Source of the DNA: Rhodoferax sp. | Lineage (GTDB): Bacteria > Pseudomonadota > Gammaproteobacteria > Burkholderiales > Burkholderiaceae | Length of the DNA stretch: 15,213 bases | NCBI GenBank assembly: GCA_028292075.1 | Contig: JAQGNA010000235.1 | Coordinates: 1 to 15,213 of the forward strand | Reading direction: 5' to 3' | Part shown: positions 7,341-15,213 of the stretch, piece by piece | How positions within the stretch are numbered: the first letter of the stretch is position 1 | Layout of the letters: the number at the start of each line of letters is the position of its first letter | The notes under the pieces: model-generated | What the model was told of the DNA's origin: nothing | Database searches by the model: none | The model's input: the letters and a program-made list of their open reading frames with translations, nothing else | Translations under genes and position numbers: made by a program

Positions 7341-8279
7341 TCACAGGGTGAAGGTGGACACGGCCAGCGCAAGATACAGCATGGGCGCCGTGAGCACGAG
7401 GCTGTCGACCCTGTCCAGAATGCCGCCGTGGCCGGGAATGAGGTTCGAGAAGTCCTTGATGCCGAGCCGGCGCTTGGCCGCCGAGAACGTGAGGTCGCCC
7501 GCGAAGCCCGCCACCGACAGCAGCAGCCCCAGCACGACGAGCAGCGCCGCGCCCGCCAGCTGCAGGTACAGCCCCAGCGACAGCGACACCACCACGCTGA
7601 CCACCATGCCGCCGGCCAGCCCCTGCCACGTCTTTTGCGGGCTGATCCGCGCGGCGATGCGGTGCCGGCCGAAGCGCTTGCCGGAGATGAACTGGCCGAT
7701 GTCGTTGAGCGCCGTCACCACCATGAGGTAGAAATACCAGCGCGGGTCCACCGCGCCACTCTCGGACGTTTGCGGCCACATCAGCAGCAGTGGCACGAAG
7801 CTCAACCCCAGCCCGAGCAGTGCAAAGAGCAACGGCCCCATGCGCTCGCTCGCGGGCCGCGCGCGGAGCCGGACCGCCATCACGAACATCACGGCCAGCA
7901 CAGCCAGCAGCATTGCCATCATGGCGGTGGCCCAGGCCGGTGCCCGCCATGTCAACCAGGCTTGGAGCGCTGTGACGACCACGCATCCCAAACTGAAGCG
8001 CCGCCGGTCCTCAGCCGTGCACAGATTCACCAGCTCGCGCCAGGCCAGCCAGGCAATGAGCAACAGCAACAGCAGCGGACCATGGGGCACCATCACCAGG
8101 CTGAGGCTGACCAGCGGGAAGATCAGCCACCAGGCGTTGATCTGCGCCCGCAGCGGGCTGCCGGTGGCGGTGGCCAGCGCGCTGCCCAGGCTGGCCAGCG
8201 CCAGCAAGCCGTACAGCCATGCCATGGCGAACAGCATGCGGGGCAGCGGCAGGCCCAGGGCCATGGACACGTCGCGCAT
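7341..8279 (-). CDS. ynbB: YnbB-like phosphatidate cytidylyltransferase (CdsA family)
   Basis: A 312-aa polytopic membrane protein that should convert phosphatidic acid (or a related lipid phosphate) and CTP to a CDP-lipid, the donor for the YnbA-type transferase encoded nearby. The CdsA signature is near complete at residues 266-292: SAAKRRLGIKD, then IPGHGG and LDRVD. An upstream conserved block reads LNDIGQFISGKRFG (191-204) and SPQKTWQGLAGG (213-224); CdsA normally has KTWEG, so the Gln is a subgroup feature or variation. About seven or eight hydrophobic segments are visible from residue 15 on. The housekeeping cdsA usually sits in the dxr-bamA region, so this is probably an extra paralogue. 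The start at 8279 has no Shine-Dalgarno; an ATG at 8264 is an alternative. ynbC follows after 13 nt. Confidence 0.9.
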   Translation of the reverse strand: MRDVSMALGLPLPRMLFAMAWLYGLLALASLGSALATATGSPLRAQINAWWLIFPLVSLSLVMVPHGPLLLLLLIAWLAWRELVNLCTAEDRRRFSLGCVVVTALQAWLTWRAPAWATAMMAMLLAVLAVMFVMAVRLRARPASERMGPLLFALLGLGLSFVPLLLMWPQTSESGAVDPRWYFYLMVVTALNDIGQFISGKRFGRHRIAARISPQKTWQGLAGGMVVSVVVSLSLGLYLQLAGAALLVVLGLLLSVAGFAGDLTFSAAKRRLGIKDFSNLIPGHGGILDRVDSLVLTAPMLYLALAVSTFTL

Positions 8280-8412
8280 CAGGGCGACACGGGAAGGGGG
8301 ACGGCATCTTGCATGGCGGACGATTCTAGAGACGTGCCGCCGCCGTCCGCGCCAAATGCTGCATTGGCGATGGTTTTAGCGGCACGGGCCGCCGGGGAAG
8401 CCGCAGCGCCCG
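8280..8412. other. 133-nt gap between polyol operon and ynbB with weak signals
   Basis: This is the only break between the two minus-strand units. It contains a near-perfect inverted repeat GCCAAATGC/GCATTGGC (8351-8368), a second one GCGGC/GCCGC (8379-8392) and, on the minus strand, TAGAAT at 8328-8323, a plausible -10 about 45 nt before ynbB without a good -35 at the right distance. Neither repeat is followed by a U-run in the minus-strand direction. No gene-like open frame with family features is present. Confidence 0.4.
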
Positions 8413-8424
8413 CTACAGGCGCTG
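8404..8424 (-). terminator. Possible stem-loop at the end of the polyol operon
   Basis: CAGCGCC pairs with GGCGCTG (8404-8410 with 8418-8424, 7 bp, 7-nt loop) around the TAG of the polyol dehydrogenase gene. There is no U-tract after it, so it could protect or pause the 3' end but is not a clear intrinsic terminator. Confidence 0.25.
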
Positions 8425-9911
8425 GAGCGTCGCCATGACGCCGTGCTGCCGCAAGCTGTCCCAATGCCGCGCCACGGCGGACACGAAAGGCCGCTGTGCC
8501 GCCAGGTCGCCGAACATCGGCAGCTGCCGCATGAAGGCCACCGTGCGTTCCGCCGGGTCATCGGTGGCTGACACACTTGCCAGCACCTCGGCCAGACGGG
8601 CGGCCATCGGGTCCTGAATGGCGTAGACGTTGCCGGCCTCGTCCACGCCGCGCAGGTCGTGCAGCCATGCGGCCACTGCCAGCGCAAGCAGGTCGACGGA
8701 CTTGTGAGCGGCGAGGCGGTCGCGCACCGTGCCGAGCAGGCGCTGCGGCAGCTTCTGCGAGCCGTCCATTGCGATCTGCCTGGTCTGGTGCTTCAGCGCC
8801 GGGTTCGCAAAGCGGGCCAGCAGGCGTTCGCGGTAAGCGGCCAGGTCAAGGCCGGGCAAGGCGGGCAGCGTGGGCTCGATTTCCTCCTGCATCAACCGGC
8901 GCAGGTAGGCGTGCATGGCGGGCTGGGTCACCGCGCGGTCCACGGTGGCCCAGCCGGCCATGGCACCCAGGTAGGCCAGTGCCGAATGCGTGCCGTTCAC
9001 CATGCGGAGCTTCAGCTTCTCGAAAGGCTCGGCACTGGCCACGAAGCGCGCACCACCAAGCGTCCAGTCAGGCCGCCCGGCGGCGAACGTATCTTCGACC
9101 GCCCAGTCGAGGAAGGGCTCGCCCAGCACCGGCCAGGCGTCCGCCATGCCCAGCCGCGCGCTGATGGCCGCACGGTCGGCATCGGTGGTGCGCGGCACGA
9201 TGCGGTCGACCATCGAGTTGGGGAAGCTGCAGCCTTCGGCGATCCACGCCTGAAGAACGGCGTCGACCCGGCCGGCAAATTCGAGCACCAGGCCGCGCAG
9301 CGTGTGGCCGTTGGCTGGCAGGTTGTCGAGCGACATCAGCGTGATCGGCGGCAGGCCGCGCACCTGGCGCAACTGCAGGCCGCGTACCAGCATGCCGATG
9401 GCGCTGCGGGGCGCGTGGGCATGTAACGCGTCGTGCGCAATGTCGGCATCGTCCCAGCGCAGCGCCAGCGTGGCCGGGTCGTGGCAATAGCCTTTCTCGG
9501 TGACGGTGAGGCTGACGATGCGGCAGTCGGCATGGGCAATGCGGGCCAGCACGGCGGCCGGGTCTTCGGGTGCGACCAGCAACGCGAAGACATTGCCGAT
9601 GACCTGCAGCGACTCGCGCGGCCGGCCCTGCGCGTCGGCATCGCGCGTGGCCACGGTGTACAGCCCGGCCTGCGGCCCCAGCGCGTCGCGCGTGTCGGCG
9701 CTGCGCAGTGAGACGCCGACAACGCCCCAACGCAGGTCGCCGGTGGCATGCAGCACGGCTTCGTTGACCACGGCCAGGTGCGCGCGCTGGAAAGCGCCCA
9801 CGCCCAGGTGCACGATGCCGCCGCGCAGCGCCGCGCGGTTGTAGCGCGGCACGGCCACGTCGGCCGGCAGCGAGGCGATCGACTCCGGATGCAGCGCGTT
9901 CATCGCCATGG

Positions 9912-9915
<4 letters not shown>
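8413..9915 (-). CDS. Mannitol dehydrogenase family polyol/sugar-acid dehydrogenase
   Basis: A 500-aa NAD(P)-dependent long-chain polyol dehydrogenase, the family of mannitol 2-dehydrogenase, D-arabinitol dehydrogenase and fructuronate/tagaturonate reductases. Motifs: nucleotide-binding HLGVGAFQRAH at residues 36-46, SLDNLPANG at 195-203, FPNSMVDRIVP at 231-241, and the catalytic segment KLKLRMVNGTHS with K302, N307 and H310, the spacing (5 and 3) of the Lys-Asn-His triad known from bacterial mannitol dehydrogenase. A further conserved block is HQTRQIAMDGSQKLPQR at 376-392. It is expected to oxidise the imported polyol to a ketose in the cytoplasm. The GTG at 9915 overlaps the ATPase stop (GTGA); ATGs at 9909 and 9903 are equally possible and only remove 2-4 residues. 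It is the last gene of the operon. The exact substrate is not determinable here. Confidence 0.93.
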
Positions 9916-11003
<1,088 letters not shown>

Positions 11004-11009
11004 CGTGGA

Positions 11010-12032
11010 CTACCGTGCCACCGGGATGGCGACCCCGGGCTGCGCAATGCCGGCGAGCATGGCGGCCATCACGCGCATGGCTTCGACGCCGTCGGCAATG
11101 GTCGGCAGGTCGGTGGTCGCGCCGCCGAGTTGCGCGAAGAAGGCCTTGAACAGCGCGTTGTAGCCCTTGAAGTCCTCGTTCGCCGCGGCGGTGAAGTTAG
11201 GTTTCCAGGTGAGGTTGTCCACGCCATCGGCCAGCGTGGCGTCGAGGTCGTCGGCCTTGAACGGGGGGTTGCGGAAGTGCGTCACCTCGGTCACGCCGTT
11301 CACTTCCACCCGCTGGTGGTCGCCCATGATCTGCAGCCGTTCCATCGGCGTGCCGCGCGACTGGATGGTGCCCATCACCACGGTGCCGATGGCGCCGCCC
11401 TCGAAGCCGAAGTGCACGTGCAGCAGTTGTTTGCCCGGCGCCATCTCGTTGCGGAACACGGTGACGTGCTGCACCGGCGCCACGAAGTAGCGCACCAGGT
11501 CCATGTAGTGCACGCAGTGGTGCAGATAGAAGCCGGTGTAGTCGACGTTGCCGCTGAAGTAGGTGGGCGCCGTCATGTACTCGCCGAAGAAACCGGCCAC
11601 GGGCCCGAACGTGCCGTTCTTCACCACGTTGTGCGCCATGCGGTTGGCGGTGGCAAAGCGCTTCATGAAGCCGATGCCCACGGTCTTGCCGGCCTTGGTC
11701 GCCGCGGCCTGAATGGCAAGCGCATCGGCCACGTTGGCGCCCGAGGGCTTTTCCATGAACACGTGGCAACCGCGTTCCAGCGCCGCGATCGACATGTCGC
11801 GGTGCTGCGTGGGGCCGACGGCCATGCCGACCACGTCGAGCCCGGGCACGTCGAGCAGCGCGCGGAAGTCGGTGCCCACGTGCTGCACGCCAAAGCGCTT
11901 GCCGATTTTTTGCGCGGTCTCGGCGTTGATGTCGCACACCGCCACCAGCTCCACGTCGTGCCGCGCCAGTTGCGGCAAGAGCATCTGCTCCGCATGCCGG
12001 CCGCAGCCGATCCAACCTACCTTGTAAGTCAT
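11010..12032 (-). CDS. Gfo/Idh/MocA family oxidoreductase
   Basis: A 340-aa NAD(P)-dependent sugar or inositol-type dehydrogenase. The N-terminal Rossmann fold starts VGWIGCGRHAEQ (residues 5-16), with acidic D34 after beta-2 for the cofactor ribose. The family motif MEKPSG lies at 93-98, with Lys95 the usual catalytic lysine. HHCVHYMDLVRYF (171-183) carries H175 and D178, which in this family shape the substrate site. The C-terminal alpha/beta domain is complete. The usual role in such operons is oxidation at one sugar carbon, often paired with an epimerase/isomerase like the gene just upstream, whose stop overlaps its ATG by 4 nt. The substrate is not known. Confidence 0.92.
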   Translation of the reverse strand: MTYKVGWIGCGRHAEQMLLPQLARHDVELVAVCDINAETAQKIGKRFGVQHVGTDFRALLDVPGLDVVGMAVGPTQHRDMSIAALERGCHVFMEKPSGANVADALAIQAAATKAGKTVGIGFMKRFATANRMAHNVVKNGTFGPVAGFFGEYMTAPTYFSGNVDYTGFYLHHCVHYMDLVRYFVAPVQHVTVFRNEMAPGKQLLHVHFGFEGGAIGTVVMGTIQSRGTPMERLQIMGDHQRVEVNGVTEVTHFRNPPFKADDLDATLADGVDNLTWKPNFTAAANEDFKGYNALFKAFFAQLGGATTDLPTIADGVEAMRVMAAMLAGIAQPGVAIPVAR

Positions 12033-12910
12033 TTCCGGCCTCCGTTCAGCGTGATCAGGTTCTTCAGGAAACCGCAGGCGGCGGTGAGTTCTTCCTGTTC
12101 ATCTTTGGCCGGCGCCTTCCACTGCGCAAACGGAATGCCGATGCGTTCGTCGCGCCGCCGGAAGGGCTCGAGCGAGATGGTGCCGGTGTAGCCGATGTCG
12201 GCCAGCGTGCGCACTACAGGGTTCCAGTCGATGTGGCCGGTGCCGAGGTAGCCGCGGTGGTTCTCGTTGGCCTGGAAGTGAATCATGTGGGCCGCGCCCT
12301 CGCGCAGCGCGGTGCAGATGTCGTCGTCTTCCATGTTCATGTGGAAGGTGTCGAGCACCAGGCCGACGCTCGGGTGCTGCACCATCTCCATCAGGGCCAC
12401 GCCCTGGCGCGTGGTGTTGAGCACGTCGGTCTCGAAGCGGTTCAGCGGCTCGACGCCGAACTTGATGCCGCACCTGGCGGCGGCCTCGGCGCCGCGCTGA
12501 AGGCCTTCGACGGCCCAGTCGACACGCGCCTGCCGCAGCGACTCCGGCACCACATGCGGCGCACGGCCGGCGAACACCAGCGGGTTGCCGTACAGCGGCC
12601 CGCCGACCACCGAGGCGCCCAGCGCCTGCGCCGTTTCGGCGCAGTAGCGCAGGTAGTCCTGACCCGCCTGGCGCTTGACGGGTTCGTCGCTGGTGAGGTT
12701 GCGGTCGAGGTTCACGCGGGCCGCCAGCACCACGCCCAGGCCGGCATCGGCCAGCGCCCGCCGTGTGACGGCCAGGTCGAGTTCGCCGGGCTCGGGCACG
12801 AGCAGCTCGGCAAAGTCATAGCCCGCTGACTTCCAGCGGTCGAACTGCGAGAAGTCGGCGGCCACGAACGGCCGGTTGTATTGCATCGAGATGATGCCGA
12901 TGGGATTCAT
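12029..12910 (-). CDS. Sugar phosphate isomerase/epimerase (xylose isomerase-like TIM barrel)
   Basis: A 293-aa TIM-barrel protein of the AP-endonuclease-2/D-tagatose 3-epimerase superfamily. Candidate metal and catalytic residues: E154 in VEPLNRFE, D187 and H190 in VLDTFHMN, R219 in ENHRG, H226 in GTGHIDW and E248 in SLEPF. The third metal-ligand position reads HFQ (211-213), Gln where D-tagatose epimerase has His, probably a subgroup feature. It would interconvert ketoses or keto-sugars arising from the imported substrate. I chose the ATG at 12910 because AGGAG lies 9 nt upstream; a TTG at 12928 would put the ribosome site inside the gene. A 30-nt gap separates it from the permease gene, the largest in the operon, and its stop overlaps the oxidoreductase start. 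Confidence 0.9.
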   Translation of the reverse strand: MNPIGIISMQYNRPFVAADFSQFDRWKSAGYDFAELLVPEPGELDLAVTRRALADAGLGVVLAARVNLDRNLTSDEPVKRQAGQDYLRYCAETAQALGASVVGGPLYGNPLVFAGRAPHVVPESLRQARVDWAVEGLQRGAEAAARCGIKFGVEPLNRFETDVLNTTRQGVALMEMVQHPSVGLVLDTFHMNMEDDDICTALREGAAHMIHFQANENHRGYLGTGHIDWNPVVRTLADIGYTGTISLEPFRRRDERIGIPFAQWKAPAKDEQEELTAACGFLKNLITLNGGRK

Positions 12911-12919
12911 GGAATGGTT

Positions 12920-12924
12920 CTCCT
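12920..12924 (-). promoter_or_regulatory. Shine-Dalgarno site deciding the epimerase start
   Basis: AGGAG on the minus strand, 9 nt before ATG 12910. It lies within the 30-nt permease-epimerase gap and is one of the few strong ribosome sites in the operon, so this gene may be translated independently. Confidence 0.7.
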
Positions 12925-12940
12925 GCAAAAGATAGTGGAA

Positions 12941-13780
12941 TCAGCCCTTGACGGCGCCCTGCGTCATGCCGGCGACGAGGCGCTTCTGGATCAGCATGAA
13001 CAGCAGCGTGACCGGCAACGCGCCCATCACGCCGCCGGACGTGAGCAGCCCCCAGGCGATCTCGTATTCACCCACCAGCGTCTGGATGGCGACGGTGAGC
13101 GTGCGCACTTTCTGCCCTGCCAGGATGGACGCGTACAGGTACTCGTTCCAGGAGGTGATGAAGATGTAGATGCCGGTGGCGATGATCCCGGGCACGGTGA
13201 GCGGCAGCACCACCCGCACCATGGCGCCGATGGGGGTGCAGCCGTCGACCATGGCGGCCTCGTCGAGGCTGCGCGGAATCGCATCGAAGTAGCTGATCAT
13301 CATCCACGTGGCGAACGGGATCGAGAACGTCGAATGCGCCAGGATCAGGCCCAGGTGGGTGTCGAGCAGGCCCAGGCTCTTCATGATGATGAACAGCGGA
13401 ATGATCAGCAGCACGATGGGGAACATGTTCACCAGCAGAAACTGCAGCATCAGCACGCGCCGCCCCGGGAACCGAAAGCGCGAGAACGCATAGGCCGCGG
13501 TGATGCTGACCGACAGGCCGAGCAGCATGGTGCCGATGGCCACGACCAGGCTGTGGCCGAGGTTGTTCAGGAACGTGGTCTTCTCGAAGAGGCGGATGTA
13601 GTTCTCGAGCGTGACGACCTGGGGCAGGATGGTGCGGTCGGGCGAGAACAACGTCGACTCGGGCTTGAGCGAGGTGATCAGCATCCACAGGTAGGGGCCG
13701 AGCGCGAACAGCACGATGAGGAGCATCGGCAAATGCAGCGTGAACAGCCGGCGGACCGGGCGATGGGCCTGGACGCTCAT
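12941..13780 (-). CDS. Carbohydrate ABC transporter permease (MalG type)
   Basis: A 279-aa inner-membrane permease of the CUT1 sugar importers. It has a short cytoplasmic N-terminus, a first membrane segment at about 14-37 followed by MLITSLKP, and five further hydrophobic segments. The EAA loop that docks on the ATPase is at 171-199: SLDEAAMVDG, then VLPLTVPG. The C-terminus RLVAGMTQGAVKG is the classic MalG-type end. Its ATG overlaps the stop of the partner permease (ATGA), giving tight 1:1 co-translation. Length is usual (270-300 aa). I saw no defect. Confidence 0.95.
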   Translation of the reverse strand: MSVQAHRPVRRLFTLHLPMLLIVLFALGPYLWMLITSLKPESTLFSPDRTILPQVVTLENYIRLFEKTTFLNNLGHSLVVAIGTMLLGLSVSITAAYAFSRFRFPGRRVLMLQFLLVNMFPIVLLIIPLFIIMKSLGLLDTHLGLILAHSTFSIPFATWMMISYFDAIPRSLDEAAMVDGCTPIGAMVRVVLPLTVPGIIATGIYIFITSWNEYLYASILAGQKVRTLTVAIQTLVGEYEIAWGLLTSGGVMGALPVTLLFMLIQKRLVAGMTQGAVKG

Positions 13781-14655
13781 TCGATGCCCTTCCCTGCGCG
13801 CCGCAGGTACACGTAGATCAAGCCGAGCAGCAGCACCGAAAAGCTGACCGCCAGCGCCGAGCCATAGCCGAAGTCCATGCTGGCATAGGTGCGCTTCAGC
13901 GCGTACAGCGGCAGCGTGTGCGTGGCATAGCCCGGGCCGCCGCCGGTCATCACATAGATCACGTCGATGGAGTTGGCGACCCAGATGATGCGCAGCATCA
14001 CCGCGGTGACCAGCACCGCCTTCAGCGCCGGCATGGTGATGTGCCAGAACTGTTGCCAGTCGCTGGCACCGTCGATGTCGGCCGCCTCGTACAGGCTGTG
14101 CGGAATCGTCTGCAGGCCGGCAAGGATCATGATGGCGAAGAACGGGAAGCCCTGCCACACCAGCGCGGCGATGATCGCGTAGAGGGAGGTGTCGGGGTTG
14201 GCGAGCCAGGGCACGGCCGTCTGCAGCAGTCCGAGACGCAGCATCAGGTCGTTCAGCAGCCCCACCTGCGGGTTGTAGATCCAGGACCACATCAGGCCGA
14301 TCACCACGCTGGGCAACGCCCACGGAATGAGGATCAGGCTGCGGGCCAGGCTGCGCCAGCGGAAGGTCTGGTTCAGCAGCAGCGCCGTCACCAGGCCGAG
14401 CAACAGCTGCAGCGGTACGGTGAGGCCGATCCACACCGCGGTGCGGCCGAGCGAGGCCCAGAACACCGGGTCGTGCCAGATGGCGATGTAGTTGTCCAGC
14501 CCGATGAACATCACCCCGCGCGGCTTCCACAAGATGTTGTTGTACAGGCTGGTGATCACTGCCTGCACCATCGGATAGAACACCACGATCACCGTGGCCA
14601 GCACCGCCGGCGACAGCAGCACATAGGGCAGGATGCTGGTACGGGGTTTTGCCAT
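13777..14655 (-). CDS. Carbohydrate ABC transporter permease (MalF type)
   Basis: A 292-aa inner-membrane permease, the first of the pair. Hydrophobic segments at about 9-37, 71-95, 105-127, 158-182, 212-232 and 264-285 fit the six-helix CUT1 pattern. The EAA loop is SLYEAADIDGAS (187-198) followed by ITMPALK. GGGPGYATHTLPLY (238-251) is the usual signature near the end of these proteins. The start ATG at 14655 lies 7 nt after the binding-protein stop; a GTG at 14658 would add one residue. It forms the channel with the MalG-type partner immediately downstream. Confidence 0.95.
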   Translation of the reverse strand: MAKPRTSILPYVLLSPAVLATVIVVFYPMVQAVITSLYNNILWKPRGVMFIGLDNYIAIWHDPVFWASLGRTAVWIGLTVPLQLLLGLVTALLLNQTFRWRSLARSLILIPWALPSVVIGLMWSWIYNPQVGLLNDLMLRLGLLQTAVPWLANPDTSLYAIIAALVWQGFPFFAIMILAGLQTIPHSLYEAADIDGASDWQQFWHITMPALKAVLVTAVMLRIIWVANSIDVIYVMTGGGPGYATHTLPLYALKRTYASMDFGYGSALAVSFSVLLLGLIYVYLRRAGKGIE

Positions 14656-14662
14656 CACCCGG

Positions 14663-15213
14663 TCACTTGCTGTTGAAGTGCTTGTCGATCTCGCCCATCA
14701 TCTGCGCCGAGCTGATCTCGCCGTTCAGCGCGCGCTGCATGTTGGTGGGCCAGACGGTCGAGACGAAGTCGGCGGTCTGAGGCACCAGCGGCAGTGGCCT
14801 GGCGAAGGCCAGCGAATCCATCGTGGCCTTGACGAAGCGCGCGGGCTGCGGCACCTTGGCCGAGCCGCTCTTCGTCACCGTGAGCTGGCCGGTGGCTTCG
14901 TTGAAGCGCAGGTTGTTGTCGCCCTCGCTCAGGAAGCTCATCCACTTCCAGGCTGCGTCCTTGACCTTCGACGTCTTGAACATGGTGGTGGATTCATCGC
15001 CGAAATACGTCCAGCGGCCGCCTCCGCACGACGGCACCGGCACGGCCGAGACCTTGTCGCCCAGCGCGTCGGCCATGGCCTTGGCCGAGCCGACATGGTG
15101 GAAGATCATCGCGGTGCGGCCCGACTTGAAGGCGCTGATGATTTCATTGAAACCGTCGTTCGGCGCCGAGGGCGGGGCCACCTTGTCCTTGCGCAGCAGA
15201 TCGATGTACCACT
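14663..15213 (-). CDS. Extracellular sugar-binding protein of ABC importer, C-terminal part (partial)
   Basis: The last 182 residues of a family 1 (CUT1) periplasmic solute-binding protein; the signal peptide and N-terminal lobe are outside the window, and the frame is open to the right edge (WYIDLLRKDKVAPP). Features typical of these proteins are GKTAM-like SGRTAMIFHH, the segment WTYFGDESTTMF, AAWKWMSFLS, and the end ISSAQMMGEIDKHFNSK. The expected role is capture of a sugar or polyol in the periplasm and delivery to the two permeases that follow. The substrate cannot be read from the visible half. It is the first gene of the visible operon; the promoter and any regulator would lie further right. 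Confidence 0.93.
   Translation of the reverse strand, partial: WYIDLLRKDKVAPPSAPNDGFNEIISAFKSGRTAMIFHHVGSAKAMADALGDKVSAVPVPSCGGGRWTYFGDESTTMFKTSKVKDAAWKWMSFLSEGDNNLRFNEATGQLTVTKSGSAKVPQPARFVKATMDSLAFARPLPLVPQTADFVSTVWPTNMQRALNGEISSAQMMGEIDKHFNSK

Noticed and set aside
7328..7372. Longer N-terminus for YnbC from ATG 7372
   Set aside because: It would overlap the end of ynbB by 32 nt and add a Cys/Pro-rich stretch unlike the hydrolase start; ATG 7327 gives normal spacing.
8351..8392. Two inverted repeats as intrinsic terminators
   Set aside because: On the minus strand neither is followed by a U-run; the T-rich stretch at 8371-8378 is read as A residues in that direction.
12911..12928. TTG start for the epimerase six codons upstream
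   Set aside because: The TTG directly abuts the AGGAG that serves the ATG at 12910, and the added residues match nothing in the family.

Overview
The window is GC-rich, tightly packed bacterial chromosome. The ppsA/ppsR pair, the codon use and the gene families point to a betaproteobacterium of the order Burkholderiales, most likely a Comamonadaceae-type organism (Variovorax/Acidovorax relatives). That assignment is inference from gene content, not a database result. I see no rRNA, tRNA, CRISPR array, insertion sequence or prophage gene.

Region 1 (1-1907) is central metabolism. The N-terminal part of phosphoenolpyruvate synthase (ppsA, minus strand, running off the left edge) is divergent from its bifunctional kinase/phosphorylase regulator ppsR (plus strand), with 245 nt between them.

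Region 2 (1914-8279) is the most interesting part. It is a set of lipid-type enzymes matching the four components of the poorly understood Escherichia coli ynbABCD locus: a CDP-alcohol phosphatidyltransferase (ynbA), a CdsA-like cytidylyltransferase (ynbB), an alpha/beta-hydrolase fused to a SAM methyltransferase (ynbC), and a PAP2 phosphatase fused to a dual-specificity phosphatase (ynbD). Instead of one operon they form two convergent pairs, ynbD-ynbA (plus) against ynbB-ynbC (minus), whose 3' ends overlap by 98 bp. Beside them lie a patatin-like protein and a short-chain dehydrogenase (minus, overlapping), divergent from ynbD by only 51 nt. Together they look like a route that builds, dephosphorylates, methylates and remodels an unidentified phospholipid or glycolipid head group. 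Several members carry unusual active sites: two Asn for Asp in YnbA, a missing Asp in the patatin, and a curtailed phosphatase domain in YnbD.

Region 3 (8413-15213, all minus) is a seven-gene carbohydrate/polyol uptake and catabolism operon. In order of transcription it encodes a periplasmic binding protein (5' end outside the window), two MalF/MalG-type permeases, a TIM-barrel sugar isomerase/epimerase, a Gfo/Idh/MocA oxidoreductase, a UgpC/MalK-type ATPase and a mannitol-dehydrogenase-family polyol dehydrogenase. Gene junctions are 4-nt overlaps or short gaps. Substrate binding, import, energisation and the first redox/epimerisation steps are all encoded together, but the substrate cannot be read from the sequence; a hexitol, pentitol or sugar acid is plausible. 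No regulator or kinase for this operon is visible.

The only non-coding stretches over 100 nt are 826-1070 and 8280-8412.
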